From positions 1 to 51,738 of the forward strand of contig NZ_FOVF01000033.1 of assembly GCF_900115085.1 (NCBI RefSeq): a stretch of 51,738 nucleotides of DNA. The letters run 5' to 3'. The notes beneath the pieces are model-generated. The model made no database searches and had not been told where the DNA came from. It worked only from the letters and a program-made list of their open reading frames with translations. A program made the position numbers and the translations under genes. Shown here one piece after another: positions 17,274 to 26,966 of this stretch (positions are counted from its first letter, which is position 1; each line of letters opens with the position of its first letter). This DNA is from Dokdonella immobilis (GTDB taxonomy: Bacteria > Pseudomonadota > Gammaproteobacteria > Xanthomonadales > Rhodanobacteraceae).

Positions 17274-19241
17274 ATGATTCCACGCATTGCGTTCGTCCCG
17301 CTCGTCCTGGCGCTGGTTTTCGCCGCGAACCCGGTCGCGGCCGGCAATGGCGGCTGGACCGTCGCCGGCTGGAACAACCTCGGCATGCATTGCATGGATT
17401 CCGATTATTCGGTGCTCTCGATCCTGCCGCCCTACAACACCATACACGCCCAGTTGATGGATCCCTCGGGGCATCTGGTCACACCGGGCTCCGGCGTCGT
17501 CGTCACCTATCGGGCCGTAGCGGATCCAGCCGGATCGATCAACACGACCTCGATCGGCAAGTCCAATTTCTGGGTCCACGCGCAATCGCTGTTCGGCCTG
17601 CTGGCGCCGCTGCCTGCCGACACGGGCCTGACCGGCGTGATGATGCCGGGCGCCCTCAATACGCCGCAGCCCATGAGTTACGACAGCGGCAACGGTTGGT
17701 GGGTAGCCGAGGGCCTGCCGCTGACGCCCTATGACGACAGCCACGCGCCGAACACCTATCCGGTATTCCGCATCACCGCGAGCAGCGCTGGCGGAGCCGT
17801 CCTGGCGACCACGGATATCGTCGCCCCGGTATCCGACGAGATGACATGCAAGGCCTGTCACGCCTCCGGCAGCGGGCCGGATGCGCGACCCGCGGCCGGC
17901 TGGGTCAATGATCCGAATGCCGAGCGCGACTATCGGCTCAACGCGATCCGCCTGCACGACGAGCGTCGCGGAAGCGACCCCGACTATGCCGGCATGCTGG
18001 TCCAGTTCGGCTACAACCCGGCAGGGCTCTATCCGACCGTCAGCGTGGATGGCAAGCCGATCCTCTGTGCGACCTGCCACGCCTCCAATGCGCTGCCGAC
18101 CGTCGGCATTGCAGGCGTGCCGCCATTGACGACTGCCATCCACTCGCTGCACGCCAATGTCACCGATCCGTCGACCGGACTGCTCCTCGATGACAGCACC
18201 AATCGCTCGGCCTGCTACAGCTGCCACCCGGGCTCGACCACGAAGTGTCTGCGTGGGGCCATGGGCAACGCGCTTGCCGCCGACGGATCGATTGCGATGC
18301 AGTGCCAAAGTTGTCACGGCAGCATGAGCAAGGTCGGCACGAGCGGGCGCGAAGGCTGGCTCGACGAACCGAGCTGCCAGAATTGCCATACCGGGCCGGC
18401 CAACCACAACAACGGTCAGATTCGCTACACGGACGTCTTCGATACCAACGGCGAGCGACGCGTCGCCGTCGATCCGCTCTTTGCGACGAATGCCGATGTG
18501 CCCCTGCCAGGCTTTTCGCTATACCGCTTTTCCGCCGGGCACGGCAATCTAAAATGCGAGGCCTGCCATGGTTCGACCCATGCCGTGTTTCCGAGTTCCC
18601 ATCTCAACGACAACCTGCAGAGCATCGCCCTGCAGGGCCATGCCGGCACGCTGGTGGAATGCGTGGCCTGTCACGCCACCCAGCCCAACACGGTCAGCGG
18701 CGGACCGCATGGCATGCACCCGGTGGGCCAGAGCTGGATAGGCGATCACGCGGAGGCGGCCGATGGCTCGGCCCAGGCCTGCCGCGCCTGCCACGGCACT
18801 GACTATCGCGGATCCGTACTTTCCTACAGCAAGTCGGATCGCACGTTGAACACGGAGTTCGGAAGCCGGCACTTCTGGCCCGGATTCCGCATCGGCTGCT
18901 ACAACTGCCACAATGGCCCATCGAGCGAAAATGCCAATCCCAACCATCCCGCCATGGTTCAGAACGCGATTGCCGCATCGGCCGGCCAGGCGGTGAACAT
19001 TGCGCTCGTTGCCAGTGACAGCGACGGCAACACGCTCACGCTGCGCGTCGTTTCGCAGCCAGCCCATGGCACCGCCGGACTGGCCGGCCGAACGGCCACC
19101 TATTTCCCGCAAGCCGGTTACAGCGGTGCCGACACCTTCACCTTCGCAGCCTGGGACGGTGCGACCGACTCCAACCTGGGCAATGTCTCGATCACCGTGA
19201 GCGCCGACCGGATTTTTGCGGACGGTTTCGAAACGCCCTGA
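17274..19241 (+). CDS. Secreted nine-heme c-type cytochrome with C-terminal Ig-like domain and GFE tail
   Basis: A 655-residue exported protein (signal MIPRIAFVPLVLALVFAANPVAA). Residues 25-185 form an unassigned domain starting WTVAGWNNLGMHCMDSDYSV. Residues 190-545 contain nine CxxCH heme sites: CKACH, CATCH, CYSCH, CQSCH, CQNCH, CEACH, CVACH, CRACH and CYNCH. Residues 555-645 are a tandem-Ig/cadherin-like module (SGADTFTFAAWDGATDSNLG), and the end is IFADGFETP. It should carry electrons outside the cytoplasmic membrane, perhaps to an external acceptor. No partner reductase, porin or NapC-type quinol oxidase is in the window. The ATG at 17274 follows GGAG and opens the signal peptide. A perfect FNR-type box upstream suggests induction at low oxygen. 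Confidence 0.9.
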   Translation: MIPRIAFVPLVLALVFAANPVAAGNGGWTVAGWNNLGMHCMDSDYSVLSILPPYNTIHAQLMDPSGHLVTPGSGVVVTYRAVADPAGSINTTSIGKSNFWVHAQSLFGLLAPLPADTGLTGVMMPGALNTPQPMSYDSGNGWWVAEGLPLTPYDDSHAPNTYPVFRITASSAGGAVLATTDIVAPVSDEMTCKACHASGSGPDARPAAGWVNDPNAERDYRLNAIRLHDERRGSDPDYAGMLVQFGYNPAGLYPTVSVDGKPILCATCHASNALPTVGIAGVPPLTTAIHSLHANVTDPSTGLLLDDSTNRSACYSCHPGSTTKCLRGAMGNALAADGSIAMQCQSCHGSMSKVGTSGREGWLDEPSCQNCHTGPANHNNGQIRYTDVFDTNGERRVAVDPLFATNADVPLPGFSLYRFSAGHGNLKCEACHGSTHAVFPSSHLNDNLQSIALQGHAGTLVECVACHATQPNTVSGGPHGMHPVGQSWIGDHAEAADGSAQACRACHGTDYRGSVLSYSKSDRTLNTEFGSRHFWPGFRIGCYNCHNGPSSENANPNHPAMVQNAIAASAGQAVNIALVASDSDGNTLTLRVVSQPAHGTAGLAGRTATYFPQAGYSGADTFTFAAWDGATDSNLGNVSITVSADRIFADGFETP

Positions 19242-19333
19242 CTGCGCTGGCCGGGGAGCACGGACGCAGTCGCTCGGGAGGCTCGCGGACCAGCGCCCGG
19301 CGTGACCCGCTGCCGGCCCTGGGCCGCGCCGCG

Positions 19334-19888
19334 CTACCGATAATCGCGGATATTGCAGGAGCCGGCATCGTCGACATGGCGGTCGATGCGTTCCTGCAGT
19401 GCCCAGATCCTTTGCGGCTCGATGCGGCCGAGCGCCGCTTCGCCCGTTGATCGCGACAGCTCCATCGCGTGCTCGGCGCAAGGCCAGTTGTCGAGCTTGG
19501 CGTGCGCCTCGGCCAACTGGAAATACGGCAGGTAGTCGGTGAACCACATGCCGTAGGTGCGCTTGCGCACGCGTGGCTCGGGCCGCAGATTGATCGATTC
19601 GCTCAGTTCCACCACGGCGCGCCGGGTATCGCCGGCATCGAGCAGGGCCTGCGCGTAGGCGAAATGGAAATACCACGGCAACCGGTTGCGCGAGCCGATC
19701 AGGCCGCACTGGACCAGGACCTTGCGGCGCAATGCATCGGCTTCTCCGGGCCGCAGGTTGGTCGACTGATAACCGTGCGCAGTGGCGTTCGAACCCGGAC
19801 CGGACAACGCGACCCCGGATGCATGGGCCGGCATGGCCAGCGCGATACCGGCAGCAAGAACCAGTCGGGGCGCCAGGGACGTGAACAT
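19334..19888 (-). CDS. Secreted TPR-like protein of unknown function
   Basis: A 184-residue protein with a signal peptide (MFTSLAPRLVLAAGIALAMPAHA) and a helical body resembling two TPR units (WYFHFAYAQALLDAGDTRRAVVELSESINLRP, and YFQLAEAHAKLDNWPCAEHAMELS). Three Cys remain in the mature part. I recognise no enzymatic motif, so a periplasmic binding or scaffold role is likely. The gene is convergent with the cytochrome gene (92-base gap). The 243-base spacer up to the efflux operon shows nothing recognisable. Confidence 0.75.
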   Translation of the reverse strand: MFTSLAPRLVLAAGIALAMPAHASGVALSGPGSNATAHGYQSTNLRPGEADALRRKVLVQCGLIGSRNRLPWYFHFAYAQALLDAGDTRRAVVELSESINLRPEPRVRKRTYGMWFTDYLPYFQLAEAHAKLDNWPCAEHAMELSRSTGEAALGRIEPQRIWALQERIDRHVDDAGSCNIRDYR

Positions 19889-20131
19889 GACGAACCTCCG
19901 CGACCCGCATCGCCAACAGCGATTTGCAGCGGGTTGCGCCGATCATACTCCAGCCTCCGGCGGCGCGCTTTGCAGGCGCCGCGCGGCCTGAAGGCGCGCC
20001 GCCTGCCTTCATCGCACCGATCGATGCGGGTCATGTCCCATGCGCGGGGTGGCGGGGCGATGCAAACGGACGCTTCCCCAACCTCTGCCAGGTCCGCTTT
20101 CCCTGGTTGTTGGGTCTGGCCATCGCGTCGA

Positions 20132-21316
20132 TCAGGGCGTGGCGATTCTTGCGCCATCGACGATGCGATCGTCGGGGTGGGCGACGACCCGATCCGACGC
20201 TTCGAGCCCGCTGCGGATCTCCGTGGCCGTTGCCGCACGACGGCCGATTTCCACGGCCACCTTGCGTGCGCGTCCGTCGTCGATCCGGTACGCATACCAG
20301 TTGCCGTTGTCGCGGAACAGCGCGCTGCTCGGTACCTGGAGCACGGCTTCGGCATGCCAGAGCACGAATTCGACCTCGACCCGGTAGCCATCGCCGAGAC
20401 GGCTCCATTGCTCGAACGGCGAGACGAAATCGAGCCGCACGCGCGTGCGCTGTTCTTCAACGCCGAGCGCCGAGATCTTCGTGAAGCCGCCCGGTTCGAT
20501 ACGGCTGACCCGCGCCTCGAGCGGGGCGTCGCCGCCCCAGCGCAGGATTCGCGCGGCCATTCCCGGTTCGAGCGCGACCGCATCCTGGGAAAGCGTGTCG
20601 ACTTCGATGTTGAGATCCCGCGGATCACCGAATTCGAGCAGGGCTTCGCCCGCCACCACGGGCACCGCGCTTTCCTTGTAGCGATGCAGGATCACGCCGT
20701 CGATCGGCGCCTGCAGCGAGATCGGTTTGCCTCCGGTCTGCCCCTGCCGGAGCAGGACCGCCGCGAGCGATTCGCGCCGCTGCAGGGCGGCGCGGCGGTC
20801 GGACTGGGCGGCCTTCAGAATCGCCAGGGCCTGGTCGGCACGACTGCGGGCGGCATCGAAGGCGGCCTCGCTGATGGCGCCGCTGCCGCGCATGCCCTGC
20901 ATGCGCTCGAGGTCCGAGCGGGCCAGCACGCTGGCGGCTTCTGCCGCGGCGACGCGGTCCCCCGCGGCGCGCGCATCGGCCGCTGCCGCCTCGGACTCGG
21001 CCGTCAGGCGCGCGCGCGTGGCCGGATCGAGCAAGGCTGCGCGCGAGGGTTCCACTTCGGCGACGACATCGCCCGCATGCACGGGATCGCCCTGCTGGAG
21101 ATCGATCCGCTGCAACGTGCCGGCGATCGGTGCGGCGAGTACAAAGCGATGATTGAGCTCGGTCTTGCCCTGCTCCTCGAAGCTCTGCGTGAACGGGGCG
21201 ACACGCACTTCGCCGATGTCCACGGGCACGGGTGGATCGCGCAGGGCGAGAAACAGCATGAAGATGACGAGCGCACCGGCAGCGATCCAGGCGACGCGCT
21301 TTCCGCTCATCGCCAT
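20132..21316 (-). CDS. HlyD/MacA-type periplasmic adaptor subunit of an ABC efflux system
   Basis: A 394-residue membrane-fusion protein. One N-terminal helix (residues 8-25) anchors it. A split lipoyl/barrel-sandwich domain (ELNHRFVLAAPIAGTLQRIDLQQGDPVHAGDVVAEVEP, and later KPISLQAPIDGVIL) flanks an Ala-rich coiled-coil hairpin (about 85-190). Beta-barrel and membrane-proximal regions follow. It is the third gene of a minus-strand operon after the ATPase and permease genes, which fits an adaptor linking the pump to the outer membrane. No TolC homologue is nearby. The ATG at 21316 is preferred; a GTG one codon earlier and an ATG two codons later are possible. Confidence 0.88.
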   Translation of the reverse strand: MAMSGKRVAWIAAGALVIFMLFLALRDPPVPVDIGEVRVAPFTQSFEEQGKTELNHRFVLAAPIAGTLQRIDLQQGDPVHAGDVVAEVEPSRAALLDPATRARLTAESEAAAADARAAGDRVAAAEAASVLARSDLERMQGMRGSGAISEAAFDAARSRADQALAILKAAQSDRRAALQRRESLAAVLLRQGQTGGKPISLQAPIDGVILHRYKESAVPVVAGEALLEFGDPRDLNIEVDTLSQDAVALEPGMAARILRWGGDAPLEARVSRIEPGGFTKISALGVEEQRTRVRLDFVSPFEQWSRLGDGYRVEVEFVLWHAEAVLQVPSSALFRDNGNWYAYRIDDGRARKVAVEIGRRAATATEIRSGLEASDRVVAHPDDRIVDGARIATP

Positions 21317-21359
21317 CACGTCCGATCTCCAGCGTGTCGTTGCATCGTTGTCTCCCGAT

Positions 21360-23726
21360 TCACTCGCGCGTCTTCAGCACGGCGACGAGATCCAGGCGCG
21401 CAATGCGGCGCCGGACGATCATCGCAGAAACCAGCGTGGAGCCTGCCATGGTCAATATGGCGAAGGCGAACGTGCTCGGCAACAGCACGAGAGGCACGCG
21501 AAACAGGTCCGATTGCAGGTTTCTCACCATGATCCAGCACAGGGCCCAGCCGGCTGCGCAACCGAGAGGAATGGATGCCGCAACGAGCATGAATAGTTCG
21601 CCGAGCAGGATATGGCCGATTTCGCCCCGGGTGAAGCCGAGAACGCGGAGGCTCGCGAGTTCGCGGCCACGCTCGGACAGGGCGATCCGTGCCGAATTGT
21701 AGACCACGCCAAAATTGATGACGCCGCCGAGCAGCATCGAGATGAAGGTGAATACGAGCAGGCTCTCGCCCATCGTGTCGTAGAAGCTCTGGATGTCCGT
21801 CCTGCGTTCGCTGAAGCCGGCGATGCGCGGGCGCCTGTCGAGTCGCGCGAAGAGGTCCTGGTCGGACCGCGCATCGACCGCCAGCAGCGCGCCCGAGACC
21901 ACGTCGCCATCGCCGAGCAGGCGGTTCATCGCATCGAGATCCATGTAGGCCTGCGCACCGATGTATTCGTGCACGAACCCGGCGACCTTCACCTCGATGC
22001 GCGCCTGGCGTCCCTGCAGCACGTCGATCTCGAGCTGGTCGCCGACTTCGACATGCAACCGCTGCTGCAGGTAGTCGGTGAGCAGCACGCCGGAATCGGG
22101 CGCCGTGATGGGCTGCAGCAGGGCGTCGACCGGCCGTCGCAGCGAAGCATCCCGGGCCAGCCCCGACAAGCCCGTCCGGTAGCTGTAGTTGGCGTGACGC
22201 AAGCGGACCGCGACGCTGCGCACCGGCTCGACGGCGCGGACGTCCGGCAACGCGCGCAACTCGGAAAGGGCGGCGCGTCCCGTCGCCTCGATGAAATCGA
22301 CGCTGATGTCCTGATGCGCAGCGACGCGCAGCTGCACGTCGATCATGCGGTTGATCGCATTTTCCTGGAAGCGTCCCACCATCATGATCGCGCAGGCCAG
22401 GGCCAGTCCGATCACGCTCAGTGCGGCCTTCCACGGCCGGCGTTCGATGTTGCGCAGGATCATCCGGTTGGGCTGGCTGAGCAAGCGAATCAGGCCGGCG
22501 CGCTCGAGCAGCGAGGCGTGGAAGCGGGCCGGAGCGGGTGGGCGCATCGCTTCGGCGGGCGGCAGGCGCACCGCCTTGACCACCGCGCGCCACGCCCCGA
22601 GGAATGCAGCGACGATGGCGACAACGAGGCCGGTCGTGATCGAGACCGCGCTGAGGTGGTAGTCGAGAAACGGAAAACGGTAGAACTCCTGGTAGATCCC
22701 GGCAAGCAGGCTGCCGAGCCAGGCGCCGCCGGCGATGCCGAGCACGGCACCGGTCGCGGCGATCGCGCCGACGATGGCGAGGAAATGCCGGCCGATTTCG
22801 CGTGCGGAATAGCCAAAGGCCTTGAGGATGGCGACCTGGTCGCGTTGGGTGTCGATCAGGCGCGTCATCACCACGCTCAGCAGAAAGGCGGCGACGCTGA
22901 GGAAGATGATCGGGAACAGTTTCGCCATCATCTGCAGCTGGCGCAGTTCCTCGTTGAGGAAATGATTGGATATCTGGTCTTCGCGTGCATAGGCGCCAAG
23001 CCCGCCATAGCGCGCGAGCAGGCGATCGAGTTCATCGATGACCGCGGCCGGATCGATACCCGGCCGCAAGCGCAGCGTGACGCTGTTGAACGCGCCTTGC
23101 ATGTCCAGTGCGGATTCGAGCACGCGCTCGTTGATCCAGACGATCGCGAAGCGCCGGTAATCCGGAAATGTCGCACCGGGCTGGATCTGGTAGATGTACT
23201 CGGGCGAAATCGCCACGCCGACGATGTCGAGCCGTTGGCGATGGCCGTAGATCGTCGCTTCGACCGCGTCACCCGGCTTTAATCCATGTGCGTTGGCGAA
23301 CGCCTCGCCGATGACGGCTTCGTGGTGGCCATCGGCCAGCGGCAGGCGCCCTGCACGCAGGTAGAGCCGATTCAGGTCCGGTTGCCCGCCTTCTTTCGGC
23401 ACGGAGAGCAACTGCGCGCGCACGGGGTCGTCGAACCCGGCCAGATGCAGGGTGCCGCTCGCCATCAGGCGCGTCTGCACGGTCTGCACGCCGAGGATTC
23501 CGGCAATACGCGCTGATACCGTCTGCGGCACGCGCTTGGCCGACGCGAACACGTCGGCGAATGCATATTCGCGGTAGAAGTGTTCGCGGGTCTGCTGCAG
23601 CGATTCGTAAGTCGACTGGGCCATGACCAGGTTGGCGATACCAGCGGCAATGACGAGCGCGATCGCGAGCGCCTGGCCGCGCAGGTGCCAGAGATCGCGC
23701 AAGGCCTTGCGCGCGAGTGCGCTCAC
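21360..23726 (-). CDS. FtsX-type ABC transporter permease
   Basis: A 788-residue permease with two FtsX modules. An N-terminal helix ([18 protein letters not shown]) leads into a large periplasmic domain (about 40-260). Three helices follow, with the typical [31 protein letters not shown]; then a second periplasmic domain and a final helix set around [43 protein letters not shown]. This is the DevC/LolC-like layout used for lipid, peptide or drug export by mechanotransmission. The start overlaps the ATPase stop by four bases (ATGA), and the adaptor gene follows 43 bases later. The substrate is unknown. Confidence 0.9.
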   Translation of the reverse strand: MSALARKALRDLWHLRGQALAIALVIAAGIANLVMAQSTYESLQQTREHFYREYAFADVFASAKRVPQTVSARIAGILGVQTVQTRLMASGTLHLAGFDDPVRAQLLSVPKEGGQPDLNRLYLRAGRLPLADGHHEAVIGEAFANAHGLKPGDAVEATIYGHRQRLDIVGVAISPEYIYQIQPGATFPDYRRFAIVWINERVLESALDMQGAFNSVTLRLRPGIDPAAVIDELDRLLARYGGLGAYAREDQISNHFLNEELRQLQMMAKLFPIIFLSVAAFLLSVVMTRLIDTQRDQVAILKAFGYSAREIGRHFLAIVGAIAATGAVLGIAGGAWLGSLLAGIYQEFYRFPFLDYHLSAVSITTGLVVAIVAAFLGAWRAVVKAVRLPPAEAMRPPAPARFHASLLERAGLIRLLSQPNRMILRNIERRPWKAALSVIGLALACAIMMVGRFQENAINRMIDVQLRVAAHQDISVDFIEATGRAALSELRALPDVRAVEPVRSVAVRLRHANYSYRTGLSGLARDASLRRPVDALLQPITAPDSGVLLTDYLQQRLHVEVGDQLEIDVLQGRQARIEVKVAGFVHEYIGAQAYMDLDAMNRLLGDGDVVSGALLAVDARSDQDLFARLDRRPRIAGFSERRTDIQSFYDTMGESLLVFTFISMLLGGVINFGVVYNSARIALSERGRELASLRVLGFTRGEIGHILLGELFMLVAASIPLGCAAGWALCWIMVRNLQSDLFRVPLVLLPSTFAFAILTMAGSTLVSAMIVRRRIARLDLVAVLKTRE

Positions 23727-24433
23727 CAGGTGAGTTCGCTGGCCGGAGTGCGCGCATCATTGAGCTTTTCGCTGACGATGCGGCCATCGCCGAGATACAG
23801 CACGCGGTGGGCCATGCGTGCGATATCGGCGTTGTGCGTGATCACCACGGTCGTCGTGCCGAGGGTGGCGTTGATCGTCTCGATCGCTTCCAGAACATGC
23901 ACGCCGGTGGCGGAATCGAGTGCGCCGGTCGGTTCATCGCAGAGCAGCACCGATGGACGCTTGGCGATCGCGCGCGCAATCGCGATACGTTGCTGCTGGC
24001 CGCCGGAGAGCTGCGAAGGGAAGTGGTCCATGCGGTCCTCGAGCCCGACCCGGCGCAACGCTTCCTCGGGAGTCATCGGGTCCTCGGCGATCTCGGTGAC
24101 GATGGCCACGTTCTCGCGCGCGGTGAGGCTCGGTATCAGGTTGTAGAACTGGAAGACGAAACCGACATGCTGGCGCCGAAAGCGGGTCAGTTCACGCTCG
24201 CTTGCCTTGGTCAGGTCGTGGCCGTCGTACCAGACGTGTCCCGCACTCGGCACGTCGAGGCCGCCGAGGATATTGAGCAGGGTCGACTTGCCGCTGCCGG
24301 AGGGGCCGAGCAGCACCACCAGTTCTCCGCGCCGCAGGTCGAGATCGACCCCGCGCAGGGCGTGCACGTCGACGTCGCCCATGTGGTAGACCTTGGTGAG
24401 ACCCTGGGCACGAAAGACCACGTCGTCGTTCAT
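23723..24433 (-). CDS. LolD/MacB-type ABC transporter ATP-binding protein
   Basis: A 236-residue nucleotide-binding subunit. It shows Walker [10 protein letters not shown] (43-51), the Q-loop in [18 protein letters not shown] (distinctive of the LolD/MacB class), signature LSGGQQQR, Walker [13 protein letters not shown] and the switch His in VITHN. It drives the FtsX-type permease encoded next, whose start overlaps its stop by four bases. First gene of the three-gene operon; the 107-base spacer upstream (24434-24540) shows nothing recognisable. Confidence 0.93.
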   Translation of the reverse strand: MNDDVVFRAQGLTKVYHMGDVDVHALRGVDLDLRRGELVVLLGPSGSGKSTLLNILGGLDVPSAGHVWYDGHDLTKASERELTRFRRQHVGFVFQFYNLIPSLTARENVAIVTEIAEDPMTPEEALRRVGLEDRMDHFPSQLSGGQQQRIAIARAIAKRPSVLLCDEPTGALDSATGVHVLEAIETINATLGTTTVVITHNADIARMAHRVLYLGDGRIVSEKLNDARTPASELTW

Positions 24434-24540
24434 GCGGCTAGCTTAGCAAGCGTAAAGGCGCCGCTCTGCCCTTGCTTCCACATTCCGGCTGCGTGCAGAC
24501 CCGGCGGCGATGCTTCCTGCACTGCCGTTTCGTCCCGAGG

Positions 24541-26148
24541 TCAGGGCGCCACCACCGGCGGGGCACGGTCGAGCGCGGTAATCAGGGCGGGGTCGCGATC
24601 GTAGACGTCGTCGATGAAGCGGACGCCGCCATTGCCGTCGGATACGGCGGTCAGGTAGAGCAGGTGCACGGGTACCGGTTCGCGCAGCTCGACGACCTGT
24701 TCCACGCCCGCCGTGGCCGCGGCATCGATGCGCTCGCGAGTCCATTCGGGCATCGGCGCCAGAACCCATCGGGCCAGCTCGAGCGCCGACTCGACGCGGA
24801 TGCACCCCGAGGAAAAGCTGCGCCGCGCGTGGCTGAACAGGGCCGGTTCCGAGGTGTCGTGCAGGTAGACATCGTGGGCGTTCGGAAACAGGAACTTGAC
24901 CACGCCGAGCGCGTTCTTCGGTCCGGGACGCTGGCGCAGGCGATACGGAAAGTTGTTCGCCGAGAGCGTTTTCCAGTCGATGCCGGCGGGATCGACGACA
25001 CCGCCGTTGCGGTCGATCACCACATAACCGAGCCGGTCCAGCGCGCCGGGATCGCGGCGGAACAGCGGCAGCTTGTCCTTGACCGCCAGCGAGCGCGGCA
25101 CTTCCCACCAGGGGCTGAACACGAGGCGGGTGATCTGGCCCGAAAAGCTCGGTGTACTGCGGTACTGCCTGCCGACGATGACCTGGTGCACGCGCTCGAG
25201 CACGCCGTCGGCCCAGGCTTCGAGGCGGTAATCGGCGATGTTGACGCGGATATGGCGGCGACCCATGTCCTCCGGCAACCAGCGCAGGCGTTCGAGATTG
25301 GCGCGCGCCTGCTCGATGCGATGGCTTGCGCGCCGGTTGAGCTGGATCAGGGTCTGCGCGCCGACCACGCCATCCGGTTCGAGGTTGGTGCGGCGCTGGA
25401 AGCGGCGCACCGCGTCTTCGACGGTGTCATCGAAGCGGGTATCGATGCCGGTTTCCGGTTCCACCTCGAGCAATCCCGAGAGTTGCAGGCGCGCGCGCAA
25501 CTGGCCGACGCGAGTGCCGCTGTCACCGCGACGCAAGCTCGGTCCGGGCGCGATCCCGACCCAACCGCCGCGTGCCGCATAGCTGCGATAGCGGGCCAGT
25601 GCTTCGCGCAGTGCGGCATACAGGGGGTCGTGCGGGGCGAGCCGCTCGAGGGCGCCGGCGACATCACCCGCGGCCAGGGTCTGTTCGAGCAGGGCGACCG
25701 CGTCGATCGTGGGTCGGGTCGCCGTCCAGTCCGGTTCCACCGTCAGCGGATTCACCCGCCCGGCATGCAGGTGCGCGGCCAGCGCGAGCCACGCATCGGT
25801 GGCCAGCAACTCGCGCGTGGCATCGCAGCGGCCACTGCCGAGCAGGCCATCCATATGGTAATCACGCGCGCTCAGCCCGTGGCTCTCGGAGTCCTCGATC
25901 GCGCCGATCAGCTGCTGCAGCGCGGCCTGGCAGCCCGGGCCGGTCCATGCCGGCTGGAATCCGCGCCGCGTGTAGAAGCGTCGCACCGCATTGGCATCGA
26001 ACAATTCGTCGGGATCGTCGGGCAGTTGCACGAGTCCGGGACGGTCGAGCAGGTCGCGCACGCTGGGCTCGGTCGGTGCGGCGTGGGCCGCAGCCACCGT
26101 CAGCAACAGGAACTGCAGGGCAAGGCGCGCAAGCTGGCGGGTGATCAC
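24541..26148 (-). CDS. YcbB/LdtD-like L,D-transpeptidase
   Basis: A 535-residue exported enzyme (signal MITRQLARLALQFLLLTVAAAHA) predicted to form 3-3 cross-links in periplasmic peptidoglycan. The order matches YcbB: an N-terminal scaffold domain (about 30-170), a peptidoglycan-binding domain (SLRRGDSGTRVGQLRARLQLSG, with DDTVEDAVRRFQRRTNLEPDG) and a YkuD catalytic domain. The catalytic Cys is near residue 450 in SSGCIRVE, preceded by a His in LFSHARRSF. The length fits the family. The start overlaps the stop of a second L,D-transpeptidase-fold gene by four bases, so both are made from one message. Confidence 0.92.
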   Translation of the reverse strand: MITRQLARLALQFLLLTVAAAHAAPTEPSVRDLLDRPGLVQLPDDPDELFDANAVRRFYTRRGFQPAWTGPGCQAALQQLIGAIEDSESHGLSARDYHMDGLLGSGRCDATRELLATDAWLALAAHLHAGRVNPLTVEPDWTATRPTIDAVALLEQTLAAGDVAGALERLAPHDPLYAALREALARYRSYAARGGWVGIAPGPSLRRGDSGTRVGQLRARLQLSGLLEVEPETGIDTRFDDTVEDAVRRFQRRTNLEPDGVVGAQTLIQLNRRASHRIEQARANLERLRWLPEDMGRRHIRVNIADYRLEAWADGVLERVHQVIVGRQYRSTPSFSGQITRLVFSPWWEVPRSLAVKDKLPLFRRDPGALDRLGYVVIDRNGGVVDPAGIDWKTLSANNFPYRLRQRPGPKNALGVVKFLFPNAHDVYLHDTSEPALFSHARRSFSSGCIRVESALELARWVLAPMPEWTRERIDAAATAGVEQVVELREPVPVHLLYLTAVSDGNGGVRFIDDVYDRDPALITALDRAPPVVAP

Positions 26149-26861
26149 GTCCCCGATGGCCGCTTCGCGGCGTCATCCGGCGTGGTGGCGTGTTGCGCGA
26201 CGCGGCGCGAGCAGCTCAGATACGGCGAACGTGCGAGCCAGGCCGGATCCGGATAGTAGGCGAACAGCAACTGGCCACCCTTGAGCTCGTCTATCACGGC
26301 CCGCGCCACCTGCGGACGCAGCGCCGGGCAGCCGAAGCTGCGGCCGAGCCGGCCCTGGCGCAGCGCCTGCAGTGGGTTCACATAGTCGGCACCGTGCATG
26401 ACGATGCGGCGCTCGCGAGCGCGATCATTGGTGCCGGGTTCCAGGCCATCCAGCAGCAGGGAGTAGCCGTTGCCACCGATGTAGGTGCCTTCGGTCAGGA
26501 ACAGGCCGAGGCTCGATTGATGGCTGCCTTCGACATTCGAGAATTCATGCGCGAAGTTCTCGCCGCTGCCGCGACCATGCGCAACATATTCCGCATGCAG
26601 CAGGCGCTGGCTCTGCAGGTCGAACAGCCATAGCCGACGCTCGGTCGACGGGCGCGAATAGTCGACTACGGCCAGGCGCGTCGAGGGCGGCGCGGCACCG
26701 AGTTCGGCCGCGCAGTCACGCGCCTCGAGGGCCAAGGTCAGTGCCTGGGGCGGCGCATCGGGGGCCTGTTCGAGCAGGCGATCGAGCAGGATCGAAGCAT
26801 GCGCGGCGCACGGCAGCAGCAAGGTCAGCAGCAGCGCGGGACTCAGGATCGGACGGGCCAT
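26145..26861 (-). CDS. Murein L,D-transpeptidase catalytic-domain family protein (YkuD_2)
   Basis: A 238-residue exported protein (signal MARPILSPALLLTLLLPCAAHA). The core has LAVVDYSRPSTERRLWLFDLQSQRLL and HGRGSGENFAHEFSN, then the catalytic pair: a His in MHGADYVNP and a Cys near residue 178 in GRSFGCPAL. This is the PF13645 variant of the YkuD fold. Its partner downstream is a YcbB-like enzyme overlapping by four bases, so the two probably act together on peptidoglycan. A TATACT lies only nine bases before the ATG, hinting at a very short or absent leader. Confidence 0.88.
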   Translation of the reverse strand: MARPILSPALLLTLLLPCAAHASILLDRLLEQAPDAPPQALTLALEARDCAAELGAAPPSTRLAVVDYSRPSTERRLWLFDLQSQRLLHAEYVAHGRGSGENFAHEFSNVEGSHQSSLGLFLTEGTYIGGNGYSLLLDGLEPGTNDRARERRIVMHGADYVNPLQALRQGRLGRSFGCPALRPQVARAVIDELKGGQLLFAYYPDPAWLARSPYLSCSRRVAQHATTPDDAAKRPSGT

Positions 26862-26870
26862 GGTCTGCGC

Positions 26871-26876
26871 AGTATA
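26871..26876 (-). promoter_or_regulatory. Possible -10 element very close to the YkuD_2 start
   Basis: The minus strand reads TATACT nine bases before the ATG at 26861, in an otherwise GC-rich stretch. Transcription would begin within a few bases of the start codon, giving a leaderless or near-leaderless message; no ribosome site is visible between. No good -35 is seen. Confidence 0.3.
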
Positions 26877-26966
26877 GCGGACGGGACCGCGGCACCCGGG
26901 GCGCCGCGATGGCCGGGGCCAGCCGGCACCGGGTCCGGCAACCCGGTCCGATGCCGGGCGGGTGCG

